Positions 11,523 to 21,249 of a DNA stretch of 64,000 nt are shown here, one piece after another. Source of the stretch: Dermatemys mawii (taxonomy: Eukaryota; Chordata; Testudines; Dermatemydidae); the NCBI GenBank assembly GCA_007922305.1, contig ML677460.1:275239-339238 (forward strand), in the 5' to 3' direction. The notes under the pieces are model-generated. The model searched no databases, was not told where the DNA came from, and was given only the letters and a program-made list of their open reading frames with translations. Position 1 is the first letter of the stretch, and each line of letters starts with the position of its first letter. The position numbers and the translations under genes were made by a program.

Positions 11523-11930
11523 CAGTGGTTCTCAGCCATGGATACATGTACCCCCAGGGATACACAGAGGTCTTCCAGGGGGTACATAAACTCATCTAGA
11601 TATTTGCCTAGTTTTACAACAGGCTACATAAAAAGTACTAGCAAAGTCAGTAGAAGCTAAAATTTCTTACAGATAATGATTTGCTTATACTGCTCTATAT
11701 ACTATACTCTGACATGTAAGTACAATATTTATATGCCAATTGATTTATTTTATAATTGTGTTAAAAATGAGAAAGTCAGCAATTTTTCATTAACAGTGTG
11801 CTGTGACACTTGTATTTTTATGTCTGATTTTGTAAGGAAATACTTTTTAAATGACATGAAACTTGGGGTACACCAGATAAATCAGACTCCTGAACGGCGT
11901 ACAGTAGCCTGGAAAGGTTGAGAGTCACTG
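11523..11930. mobile_element. hAT-type MITE, 408 bp
   Basis: The inverted ends CAGTGGTTCTCAGCC and GGTTGAGAGTCACTG resemble Charlie-like hAT termini. The flanks TTCTAATA (11515-11522) and TTCTAGCA (11931-11938) are an imperfect 8-bp duplication. The interior is A+T rich and non-coding. Confidence 0.75.
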
Positions 11931-12352
11931 TTCTAGCACAGTAGCTGGGACTGGTGGGTTTAGATGTGTCCTTAGAGAACAGTCTTGAAAGGTGGGCAAA
12001 GGGCCTTCTTCATGGGGGGTCCGTTATCCTGCAATGCCCTTCCCTAGTAGACATCTAGGGCCTCCTTGCAAGTCAGGGTAAGGCTTGCTGCAGGTGTTTG
12101 GTGGTACAGAGCGTGCTTATTGCATGTGCTCTTGGATTTGTTTGGTAGCTTGCCTGTCCTGAACGTGAACCTCATTAGGCTGTGGAATAGTCTCCTGGAG
12201 AAGGAGTGAAAACCCCCTTCACTTGTGACATCAGATGGAGTCACTCTGTATGTATAGGTTTAAGATTAGCAGCCGTGTTAGTCTGTATCCGTAAATAAGC
12301 CGAGGAAAACTTTGTAGCACCTTAGAGACTAACCAGTTTATTTCAGCATCAG

Positions 12353-12381
12353 CTTTCGTGGGCTATAGCCCACTTCATCGG
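12353..12381 (-). ncRNA. Hammerhead-ribozyme-like motif, left arm
   Basis: On the minus strand, CCGATGA (12381-12375), a 6-bp stem (GTGGGC/GCCCAC) and GAAA (12357-12354) appear in the order and spacing of the hammerhead core. It mirrors the motif at 13531-13568. Confidence 0.6.
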
Positions 12382-12626
12382 ATGCACAGAATGGAACAGA
12401 AGTAAGATGCATTTATACACACAGAAAGCAAAAAAAAAAGGATTGTACATTAGCATACCAATTCTAAGAGGCTGTTTAATTTGGATGGGCCATTATCAGC
12501 AGGAGAAAAAAGTACCTTTTGAAATGGATATCAGGAGATAACAGCTATTGAAGGTAAATTAACTAGGGAAATGTAATCAATTAGTGGAATGAGCGAACCA
12601 TTCGCAAGTTCTATTTAATCCTTGGT

Positions 12627-12884
12627 TTATTGTGTCCAATTTGAAATTAATTCCAGTTCCTCAGTTTCTCGTTGGAGTCTGTTTTGGAAGTTTTTCTGTT
12701 TCAGAACTGACACTATCAAGTCTTTAATGGAATGGCCAGGAAGATTGAAGTGTTCTCCTGGTTTTTGAATGTTATGATTCCTGATGTCAGATTTGTGTCC
12801 ATTTATTCTTTTGTGTAGAGACTGTCTGATTTGGCCAATGCACATAGCAGAGGGGCATTGCTGGCACATGATGGCATATATCAC
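12627..12884 (-). pseudogene. Penelope-like GIY-YIG endonuclease fragment, left arm
   Basis: This 85-codon open frame is the C-terminal endonuclease module of a Penelope-like element. Two cysteines (MCQQCPS) precede the GQ...SLHKRINGHKSDI segment, followed by HNIQKPGEHFNLPGHSIKDL. Compared with the right arm it has ICIGQIRQ for MYMGQTGQ, so the two arms have diverged. The RT half is absent, so it cannot act alone. Confidence 0.75.
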
Positions 12885-13018
12885 ATTGGTCGATGTGCAG
12901 GTGAGTGAGCCTCTGATGGTGTGACTATGTCCAACTCTGTCCTCATATCTGTTGAACTGGCACCATCATAGGACCTAATCACATCAGCCACACCATCAGA
13001 GGCTCATTCACCTGCACA

Positions 13019-13282
13019 TTGACCAATGTGACATATGCCATCATGTGCCAGCAATGCCCCTCTGCCATGTACATGGGCCAAACCGGCCAGTCTCTACACA
13101 AAAGAATAAATGGACACAAATCTGACATCAGGAATCATAACATTCAAAAACCAGGAGAACACTTCAATCTTCCTGGCCATTCCATGAAAGACTTGATGGT
13201 GTCAGTTCTGAAACAGAAAAACTTCCAAAACAGACTCCAGCGAGAAACTGAGGAACTGGAATTAATTTCAAATTGGACATAA
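13019..13282 (+). pseudogene. Penelope-like GIY-YIG endonuclease fragment, right arm
   Basis: This 87-codon frame is nearly the same peptide as the left arm in the opposite orientation: MGQTGQSLHKRINGHKSDI, then NFQNRLQRETEELELISNWT before the stop. GIY-YIG nucleases of Penelope elements nick target DNA for insertion. The KRINGH/SDI block with the conserved arginine is typical. The arm includes about 60 extra bases toward the centre that the left arm lacks. Reverse transcriptase is missing. Confidence 0.78.
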
Positions 13283-13530
13283 TAAACCAAGGACTAAATA
13301 GAACTTGTGAATGGTTCACTCATTACACTAATTGATTGCATTTCCCTAGTTAATTTACCTTCAATAGTTGTTATCTCCTGATATCCATTTCAAAAGGTAC
13401 TTTTTTCTCCTGCTGATAATGGCCCATCCAAATTAAACAGCCTCTTAGAATTGGTATGCTAATGTACAACCTTTTTTTTTTTGCTTTCTGTGTATATAAA
13501 TGCATCTTACTTCTGTTCTATTCTGTGCAT

Positions 13531-13568
13531 CCGATGAAGTGGGCTGTAGCCCACGAAAGCTTATGCTG
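13531..13568 (+). ncRNA. Hammerhead-ribozyme-like motif, right arm
   Basis: CCGATGA (13531-13537) is followed by stem II (GTGGGC 13539-13544 with GCCCAC 13549-13554, loop TGTA), an intact GAAA (13555-13558) and a two-base-pair stem III (GC TTAT GC). The consensus core is CTGATGA, so position 4 is changed, and the base after the last T is G where A, C or T is needed. It is therefore probably inactive. The position at the outer end of a Penelope arm fits what is known for these elements. Confidence 0.62.
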
Positions 13569-13813
13569 AAATAAACTGGTTAGTCTCTAAGGTGCTACAA
13601 AGTCTTCCTCATCTTATTTCTGTATTTATAAAGCGATCATGCATTGGCCGGGAGCTGGACTGGATGAAGCCTAAGATGGCTTCCCCGTCTTTAAAGTGGA
13701 TGATTCTAGATCTAGTTCATTTTTAAAGCACGTGAAAACTTCTCCTTTACTAGTTTGGTGGCAGCAGCCTACTGCCTTCAGTCTCCCAAGTGTCTTCTCT
13801 CTGTTTTCTCTAG

Positions 13814-13869
13814 GCAAAGAGCATGACGATGCAGCCCTCCAGTGCAGCTGGTGTATAAAGTTTTTCTTA
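13814..13869 (+). other. DUSP18: DUSP18 5' untranslated part of the coding exon
   Basis: The acceptor at 13812-13813, with a good pyrimidine tract, starts an exon that runs 56 nt to the ATG. An upstream untranslated exon is therefore expected, most likely in the CpG island at 7672-8165. Confidence 0.6.
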
Positions 13870-14436
13870 ATGAATACAGTTTTTGGCACTATTCCCATCT
13901 TATTCAGGCATCCGTCCATTTATGGCCTGTCCCGGATCACCAGTAGCCTGTACCTCAGCAATGGTACGGCTGCCAATAACAAGCTCCTGCTCTTCGCCAG
14001 CCAGATCACTACTGTCATCAATGTGTCCGTGGAGGTGGTGAACACCTTCTATCCAGACATTCACTACATGCACATCCCTGTAACTGACACCCCTATCTCT
14101 CGCCTCTACGATTACTTTGACCTCGTGGCAGACAGGATCCATAACGTGAGCTTGCAGCGAGGCCGGACACTGCTACACTGCGCTGCAGGCGTCAGCAGGT
14201 CAGCAGCCCTGTGCCTGGCCTATCTGATGAAGTACCATGCCATGTCTCTGGCGAATGCCCATGCTTGGGTCAAGTCCTGCCGCCCCATCATCAGACCTAA
14301 CAATGGGTTCTGGCACCAGCTCGTGCAGTATGAGTATAAACTCTTTGGCACCAATACAGTCCGAATGGTCAGCTCCCCACTGGGCTTGATCCCGGATCTC
14401 TATGAAAATGAAGTAAGGATAATGATAGCATTTTGA
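13870..14436 (+). CDS. DUSP18: Dual specificity phosphatase 18
   Basis: A complete 188-residue atypical dual-specificity phosphatase that removes phosphate from tyrosine and serine/threonine. The human protein is also 188 residues and is reported in cytosol and at the mitochondrial inner membrane. The signature HCAAGVSR gives catalytic Cys104 and Arg110. Asp73 in PVTDTP is the likely general acid. The stretch LCLAYLMKYHAMSL and the C-terminal LIPDLYENEVRIMI also match the DUSP18/DUSP21 group. I chose the ATG at 13870 because it gives the same N-terminal spacing (13 residues before the conserved HPS/QPS block) as the mammalian protein. The frame is open further upstream to 13696, but a splice acceptor (CTGTTTTCTCTAG, AG at 13812-13813) cuts into it. 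The coding region is one exon, as in mammals. No frameshift or missing residue was seen. Confidence 0.95.
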   Translation: MNTVFGTIPILFRHPSIYGLSRITSSLYLSNGTAANNKLLLFASQITTVINVSVEVVNTFYPDIHYMHIPVTDTPISRLYDYFDLVADRIHNVSLQRGRTLLHCAAGVSRSAALCLAYLMKYHAMSLANAHAWVKSCRPIIRPNNGFWHQLVQYEYKLFGTNTVRMVSSPLGLIPDLYENEVRIMIAF

Positions 14437-14521
14437 CTGGAACTAGGTAACCACATGTCAGGAAGGAGCCCAGAGGGAAAACAAAGGGGCAGCTCAGCTG
14501 GATCAAGTCTGGAACATGGAC

Positions 14522-14629
14522 AATAAACCCTTCAGCCTAATGAGATTTGCTGCACCTCGCTCCCTACTGGTATAAGTATAGGGGATTAGCTGAGATGAAT
14601 GGGGTTGTCTGGTTTTTACTGTAAATAAA
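14522..14629 (+). terminator. Candidate DUSP18 polyadenylation signals
   Basis: Two AATAAA hexamers lie 86 and 188 nt after the stop codon, at 14522-14527 and 14624-14629. The second is followed by a GTTGGGTTT-type GT-rich stretch. Either could end the transcript, and longer 3' UTRs are possible. Confidence 0.5.
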
Positions 14630-15031
14630 ACCAAATTTAAACGACACCGTTGGGTTTCACATCCCATTTGTACTGACTTCTGACAGGAGCTCTAGGTGCT
14701 GTCTGAATGGTACTGGTATGTGTTTAGAAAGCATCCTTTTATCCCAGCATAGCGAGATGTTAGCCTTCTCTGGCTCTGTTCACGCTCAGGGATAGATTCC
14801 AGTGGAAACTCAGAACAATGGGAAAGTTGCCAACAACTCTTTTTCTAAGTAGGAATTTAAATGAAGTGTTGAGAAACACGGACCCCAAATCCCACACTCT
14901 GCTGTGCTGCAGAGATACTAGAGATCTCCCCTGCATCCCTGTTGCAGAGACTTAATGATTCCCTGCCTTCTCCCTTCACCTCTGCATCTCATTGCCCCCA
15001 ATGCCTTTCTGCTGGAGGATGCATAGGCACT

Positions 15032-15796
15032 CAGGGCCGGTGCAAGGATATTTTGCGCCCTAGGCAAAACTTCCACCTTGCTCTCCCTTTCTCCTTCGCT
15101 CCCTCCAGAGCATCGCTTATTATAAACTTTCAAAAATACCCCCTTTTTAGTCACATATGCTTCCATCCTTCATTCTTTCATATCAAAATCTTCTACATTT
15201 AAATTATTCTACCTTTAGGATATCCAATTACTGTTATGAATAACATTTATAAAATTAGAATGGCGGATACTCCCTAATACAACAACTGACAATATCAATA
15301 TGACAAATTTCAACAACCTGCACTCACACATTTACACATAAACACATACACTCAAATACTCAATATACACACACAATTGACACAAAGTAGTAGCGAAATG
15401 ATGCAGCAACACTTGTCAGAGTCATAGATCTGAAACAACTGAACACAAATAGTTCACCTCAGCCGACAACCTCCGAAAACTAGTAAACGCAGCATTACAA
15501 ACAGCCTGTCCGAACGGGGAACGGCTACGCGCGACAAGAAAAATGACGTCATTGCCACTTTGTACCATAGTGAAGCAGGACGCTTGGGCCCGCACCGCAG
15601 AGCCAGCGTAGGCTAGAGCTGTAATGTACGAGAGAACGACAAGTTAAAATGCACGTTCAGCGACGTGTCTCTTTTCTTTATTCATTCATTTTCCAGCAAT
15701 AATGTAAAAAAAAAATTTGGGCACCGCTTTTTGGTGCCCCCAAATCTTGGCGCCCTAGGTGGCCACCTAGTTCACCTAGTGGTTACACCGGCCCTG
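15032..15796. mobile_element. Non-autonomous hAT element, 765 bp, perfect 8-bp TSD
   Basis: The ends CAGGGCCGGTGCAAGGAT and GTTACACCGGCCCTG are inverted, and the duplication TAGGCACT flanks both sides (15024-15031, 15797-15804). The left subterminal TTTTGCGCCCTAGGC is mirrored at the right by GGCGCCCTAGG. The interior is A+T rich and non-coding. A truncated copy in the opposite orientation is at 35475-35826, and a short one at about 27000-27085. Confidence 0.85.
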
Positions 15797-15986
15797 TAGG
15801 CACTCCTTCCTTCAGAGATCCTTAATCGTCTGAAGGAATTGCTGTGCAAAAACCTGGTGACTCCCACACCCACAACCTCCTACGGCTCAAGGCTCTACTT
15901 CTGCAGCACTGCCAGCCTGTGCAGAGAGAAAATGGGACCAGGAGTCAGGCAGACATGGGGTTCCTACGTGGCAGTTTTGATCAGTG

Positions 15987-16271
15987 TCACAAGATCACCA
16001 GCCTTCCTACAAAGTCAAGGCCTGATTCTGTGGGATTCTGGGACACAGCACCTTTCAGGAGCAGGCCCCATCTTTTTAGTTCCTGAAGGATTTCAGTGAA
16101 GTTTTCAGGTGTCCTTGCTTTGGCCATTTTGGCTTGAGCAGTGGCAGCAGCTATCTCAGTCATTACTCTTGCCTCAAACCATTGAATCTGGCATCTGAGG
16201 CTTGGGGCTGCATGGAGGATCTCCATGTTTGAAGGGGAAGATCTCTTCAGCATCAAGGAAGAGAAGATGCT
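15987..16271 (-). CDS. Possible terminal exon of an unrecognised protein
   Basis: The minus-strand sequence GTGTCCATCATTTCTACAG is a plausible acceptor. It is followed by about 95 open codons ending in TGA at 15987. The peptide has a helical, protein-like middle (RVMTEIAAATAQAKMAKART, then NFTEILQELKRWGLLLKG) and overlaps no repeat I recognise. It lies on the same strand as the unexplained frames at 3469-4078, so all three could be exons of one gene that contains DUSP18 on the opposite strand. No homologue is recognised, and a pseudogene or chance frame is equally possible. Confidence 0.3.
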   Translation of the reverse strand, partial: SIFSSLMLKRSSPSNMEILHAAPSLRCQIQWFEARVMTEIAAATAQAKMAKARTPENFTEILQELKRWGLLLKGAVSQNPTESGLDFVGRLVIL

Positions 16272-16319
16272 GTAGAAATGATGGACACAATGTTCACTGT
16301 TATGCCTCTTCAGCCTCAT

Positions 16320-17255
16320 ATCATGACGAGATCACCCTATGTCTGCTGGTTCTCATGCTTATTTTAACCCTGTTCTTGAACTGTACAATGGCCCTGATAC
16401 AGTGCAAGGCAGAAGCATAGCTCAGGGGCACAGTCCAATCCCATCCAAGGTGAAAAGTCTGGTCTACAGTGTTTCAGTGTGAGTGTAGAACCTGCAATAG
16501 TGCAACTAGTCTTCCTAGTACAATCCCACTATGCTCTTGCCCACCCACGGGCAACTGCTCCGACTGCTTGCTGTCGTGGGTCAAACTAGCTGCACATGGG
16601 CCCACGATCAGCCAGGATGGTCCAGGGCTGGTCCTAGCTTTGTTCAGCCCTTCTGCTCCCCCATTCAGGGCAGGTCCAAGAGACACTAAGGCTGTACATA
16701 GCTGGTCTCACCTCTTCTTGTTCCCCATGCATATCCTGGCACTCAGTCCCATGAGCAGCAATAAAGGACACCCCAATAATCCAAAAGACAACTTTCCTAG
16801 AACTTAACAAGAGCAGAAGCAGCCAATTTTGTTTTAAATGTCCAGAGGATTCACTTGTGTCACACACACACACACACGTTAGTCTACAGCTGCCCTGCAT
16901 CCCCAGTGTAGACGAAAGGAGGGAGATCACTGCAGTCTGCTCCCTGCCTCAGCAATATCACCCATGCCCCTGAGAGCTGAAAGAGCCAGACAATCCAAGA
17001 CATTAGTTACACAGCAAAGCTAATGCTAGCCTCAGTGTGCCCAGCAAACCCTAGTGATTCAGCATTGCTCATCCCTGGGGGCACACTGCCATAGGGCAGG
17101 GCAGGCATGGAGGCTGTATGGGGTCCCCACGTAGATGTCCTCCAGCTGGGCCCTGACAAGTCAGATTTCTGGATCCTATAGGGAGACCATTAGTTCAGTT
17201 ACAGAACAATAATGTAGCAAAATTAGTGCATCAGTCACAGAATGACAAGATTAGG
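16320..17255. other. Intergenic, no supported feature
   Basis: I see no exon-like frame or bounded repeat. A short (CA)n run occurs at about 16860-16876. Confidence 0.4.
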
Positions 17256-17257
17256 GG

Positions 17258-17615
17258 GTGTTGCTAAAGCCCTCCTCCCCCGAAAGACCCCTCTGTGCTG
17301 TGTATTTTATGCTCGTCTGGGGTGCCCATCGCTGCTCCTTTCCCTCGCCCCATCTGTCTCTCCCCACAACCCCCCGGCTGTGTCTGTGTCTCTGCCTGAG
17401 AGTGAGTGAGAGGGAGAGGCTCTCTCTGCCTGTGGCTCCCTCTCCGCCCTGCTGCGGAGGCGCAACAAGGTAGCTGCCCCCCCCCGCAGCTCCCATGTCG
17501 GGGGGCTGGGAACTGGGTCAGTGCTGGAGGAGAAGAGGGGACGGAGGCAGCGTGCCGAGACTCTCCGCAGCACGCAGGGAAGGGGGGGCTGCCCCCGAGG
17601 TGAGAGTGACCCACG
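17258..17615. other. GC-rich block, unexplained
   Basis: The sequence changes sharply from A+T rich to G+C rich with some CpG, a CT-rich part (17330-17440) and a donor-like CGAG|GTGAGAG near 17600. It is immediately followed by a segment with AATAAAGT (about 17692). It could be a small promoter, an LTR or a MITE interior. I could not define its ends. Confidence 0.3.
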
Positions 17616-18074
17616 TTACCGACCCATGGCTACAAGGAACTTTTATACTTGAAACATCTACTTTATTCTGTATATTTCAAGTATTTTATAAAAATAAAGT
17701 CTAGCTATCACCAGTGTCTTAGACAATAAAATACATTTTTATCTTACGCCAGTTGGACACTGTCTTTTATGAGATTCCCTGCAGCTTTTCAAGTACTATT
17801 CTCCACCACCTTTAAGACAGTCTCCCTTAAGAGAGTCCCATCAAAGGTGCCATTATATAACTTCTCTGCAACACGAACGTAGATTTAGTTCCTCAAGAGA
17901 ATCAAATTCTGGTGGTTGTTTCAGGAAAGGGAAGAGAGGATCACAGGTTCCCCTGGCAGAGAAGAGTCCACACAGTTCAACCAGAGGTTGGCACAGCTGG
18001 CATGATAATGGCTGCCCTGGTAGAAGACAGGGCCTGAGTTTTCTGAAAAAGCCTGCACAGTGAAGTAGTGATTA

Positions 18075-18234
18075 CAGTGGATTCCAATTAATCGAGTCGC
18101 CGCTTAATTGGGACACATCGCAAAGAACGGAAACAAAGCATCCCATTTTAGTTACTTCGGTTAATTGGGGGCAGCTGCTTAATCAGGCCAAATTGTTCCG
18201 GTCCCGAATTGTCCCAATTAACCAGAATCCACTA
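18075..18234. mobile_element. Mariner/Tigger-like MITE, about 160 bp
   Basis: CAGTGGATTCCAATTAA at the left is answered by TTAACCAGAATCCACT at the right, with a second inverted pair inside (AATTGGGACA and TGTCCCAATT). TA precedes the left end, as expected for Tc1/mariner insertions. The right TA is altered. It is non-coding. Confidence 0.65.
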
Positions 18235-18239
18235 CAAAA

Positions 18240-20090
18240 TCTGTCTCCATAGCCATGCTGGGCTGAGCAGTAATGAGGGGACAGCCAACCCTGCCTCAAT
18301 GAGGCCACAGAGACAGTATAGCAAAAACTGGACACACACAGCATGAAACGGAGGAGATGGAGGTCCCTAACCTTTAAATGTGAGGTTAAATGTCCTAGGG
18401 TCCAGCTTGAGCCAAAGTGGCTCTAACAGAGCAGCTGGTGGCTACAGGATCTACTAGAGACAGCACAGCTCTGTCAGCTCTGAGCACTAGGCACTGCTTA
18501 GATTAGTAGCTGTGCACCGGAGCACCCCCACTATGCTAGGCATTGCACAGAGAGGGGCAGCCAGTTCTGCTTTGAACCGATTGCACTTATCCCACCAAAT
18601 GACATGCACGTTGCGCTTTACGGGTAAAGGCCCTGCAAAAACACGTGATCCCTTTCCAGCGACACAGAGCTGAGTCCATAGGAACAGACAGGGCTGGCAG
18701 CACTTACCGCTGAGTTCCTCTTCAGCTCTGTTCGGCAAGCACCACAAACTTTGCTAGGTGCTGAATCCTGCCCAGGTGAGTCGATTTCTCCTTTCAGGGA
18801 GGGCTCCGAAAGCTGGAAAGTTACATGAACAGAGTCAGGAAAGAGAAACAAGAGTCAGGGCATTCCATCCCTATGGGTTTAGAGACCCAGCTGCAAGCAG
18901 CCCATATAATTCACCAGATCTCCAGGAGAGGGAGGCAAAAACAAAGCTCCCACCTTCTGATGAGCATTAAAGAGCCCATGGCACTTTGCAGAGTAAGGGT
19001 GCAGGGTAACCCAGCAGGGACCCCACTAAATGCAACAGCTGTTCCCATAGTTTTACAATGCTAACTACAGCAATAGCAATCACTTGTCGACATACCACCT
19101 TGTGCTGTGATCCTACTGGCTCTCATGCAAGAACTAACCAGGTCAAGCAAGCCAGGCCTGGTCCTAGAGGGGAGATCTCTTAAGGAACAGCAGGAAATGG
19201 TGCTGAGGCGGGGAACTCCTGACTGATGCACTAAGTCAGCTGCCAGTGTGGTGTAGGGTCACCCAGCTATTGGAAAGGTTGTCTGCTGGACAAGAGTAAA
19301 GATGATGCAATGTCTTGCACCTCCGTAAGTTGTCAGTGGTGGGAATTGAACTACATCCTTTGAACCTCTACTGCCTAAGCTGAACTTTGGTAGTCAAGGC
19401 TGCAGCAGGCTCCTTAATGTCTGTATGTAGCCGAGCTGCCACTAGAGGGGACAGAGTGCCACCCTGAGGTGCTCATTAGCTGCAGTCGAGAGAGATTCTA
19501 CGGCCATGCTGCAAGTGGAGAAGTACATTCTGCCTCCCTTGTCATTTCCATTGAAGAGCTTATCCCCGGCTGTTGGTGTTGTAGGCTATTGAACAACTGC
19601 TGCCATATTTCACCCCACACACATATACTTTGGATGGTTTGACTTCCTACAGGAGGAAAGGCTGTTCTGTACACATGGACAATCGTTCATCATTACAGCC
19701 TCCATGGGGCTGCACAGCCTAGGTACAGCTTGCAGCATCTGGACAGTCAGCTGCCTATCAAACAGGTGAGTGAGTGATGATTTGAGCAGACTTCAGCCTG
19801 GACCAAGGCAGGTGAATGATGAATGGGGATCTGTTCCCCTCCCGACCTCATTCAGCAGCAGTAGGGTCACCAAGGCACTTGCTCCTGCTACACTGAGATT
19901 CCACAGTCTGGGGGCTGAGCTGCCCTCAGGGTACCTCCAGGTTTGTATAGGACAAAGATCAGAACTCAGGCAGGATCAAAGGGGAATTGCCTTCCAAACA
20001 GGAGCTCTAGCTCATGGCCTCTGAGTTGATGAGACTTTGTCCTTTTCTAGCTGCGTTGGAGCCATGGTTAATCCTGCTTTACTGATGCCG
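18240..20090. other. Intergenic, no supported feature
   Basis: Only short fortuitous frames are present. No repeat boundary or RNA gene could be supported. Confidence 0.4.
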
Positions 20091-20094
20091 ATAC

Positions 20095-20215
20095 TGACTC
20101 ATGAAGAGGCCACATGGTGTGCCCAAAGTCACACAAGTCAGTTGTAAAGCCAGAAAGAGAACCCAAGAGTCCTGAGTCCTACTCCCTGCTCTAACCACTG
20201 GGAAACACTCCACTT
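20095..20215. repeat. MIR/CORE-SINE-like fragment
   Basis: CCAAAGTCACACAAGTCAGT and AGAGAACCCAAGAGTCCTGA followed by GCTCTAACCACTGG match the order of an old amniote CORE-SINE. It is diverged and lacks a clear tRNA head. Confidence 0.5.
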
Positions 20216-20894
20216 CCTTGCCATCTGCAGTTGTTTACTTCTGAGTCCCAAGGAAGATTACAGAAGGAAAATAGCAACTTCCCCAGGAGAAAGAGTAAAG
20301 CCAGATCACCTGAAGGCTTTCCTGGTCCACACACTGACACCCCCTCTCCAGGGCTGGAAGTTTCTTGCATAAGCTGAAATGTCTTATCAGCCTCTGGAGC
20401 ACATTGGGGCTGAGCAAGAGAAAAGCCTGCAGGTTATTCCAGGTTAAGTCCACCTTCCACAGGCTGTGCTGCAACAGCTAGCTGGCTACCTCCTGAGTCT
20501 TCATCCCTCTTTCCACTCTCTTAGACACACTGTAAACTTCAGACAAACCTGCCCACGAGGGAAGAGGCCAGTCAGGGGAAGCAGAGGCACCCAATAACAG
20601 CTTCTCTGGGAAAATTAGCTGTCACTGTGCTGTCTGCATCCTTGGGCATTCAACCAGGAATAATGGAAGGTAGAGGGTTAATGGCTACAGACCCGGTGGC
20701 CTGGGCTTAAAGCCCCCTCAGGCATGTAGCTTGCAGGGCATTGTTTGCAAAGCAGGTGACTATAAATTAGGGTGAGGATAGGTCCTGATTTGGCTGGGAC
20801 AGCCCCTTTTTTGAGCCCTGTTCCAGCATCCCAACTTTTTTTTTTTTTGCAAAAATGGGCATTTGTTCCATTTGCTCTTGCTAACATGATCAGT

Positions 20895-21240
20895 TGGGAA
20901 GTGTGTTCAATAAAAGGGGGCCCCCTGCAATAAATTCCTCATTCCTCCTGGCACTGCTTAACTTCCTTATCTTGTTCAAATATTTTTTGCCTTGTTCCTT
21001 CTTCTGTTTTTTCTCTGCTTGATTGAGTAACCGTAGAAAGCAGTTTGCGCAAGGTCAGCCTGAGATGATACAGGAGACATACCCAGTGTCTTTCCTTTGT
21101 CTGTCTTAAACCTATAAATACTGATGTGTTGGTCTAATAAAGCTGCCACACGCCTCTGAAGCTACTAGCCTGAGGGGGGTGCGTGCCCTTTGATCAAAGT
21201 TGCTTGGCCTCAGTGTGTTTCTTACATGGTCTCTGACAGT
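20895..21240 (+). repeat. LTR-like segment, probable old solo LTR
   Basis: CCTATAAATACTG (TATA-like, about 21111) is followed by TCTAATAAAGCTGCC (polyadenylation signal, about 21133) and a GTGTGTTTCTTACATGG segment near 21216. This is the order seen across a retroviral-type U3-R-U5. The left edge is unclear and there are no adjoining coding genes. Confidence 0.4.
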
Positions 21241-21249
21241 TTCAAGCTA

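Larger units (their letters stand above)
12257..13618. mobile_element. Inverted-duplicate Penelope-like retroelement, 1.36 kb
   Basis: Two arms of roughly 630-670 bp face each other in opposite orientation around a centre of about 60 bp (12930-12985). Each arm, read from the centre outward, carries a GIY-YIG-type endonuclease remnant, a non-coding stretch (TAGTTAATTTACCTTCAATA and others), a hammerhead-like core, and the end module GTTAGTCTCTAAGGTGCTAC. The flanks TCTGTATGTATA (12245-12256) and TCTGTATTTATA (13619-13630) match at 11 of 12 positions and look like the target-site duplication. No reverse transcriptase is present. The copy lies in the presumed first intron of DUSP18, about 180 bp before its coding exon. 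Confidence 0.85.
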
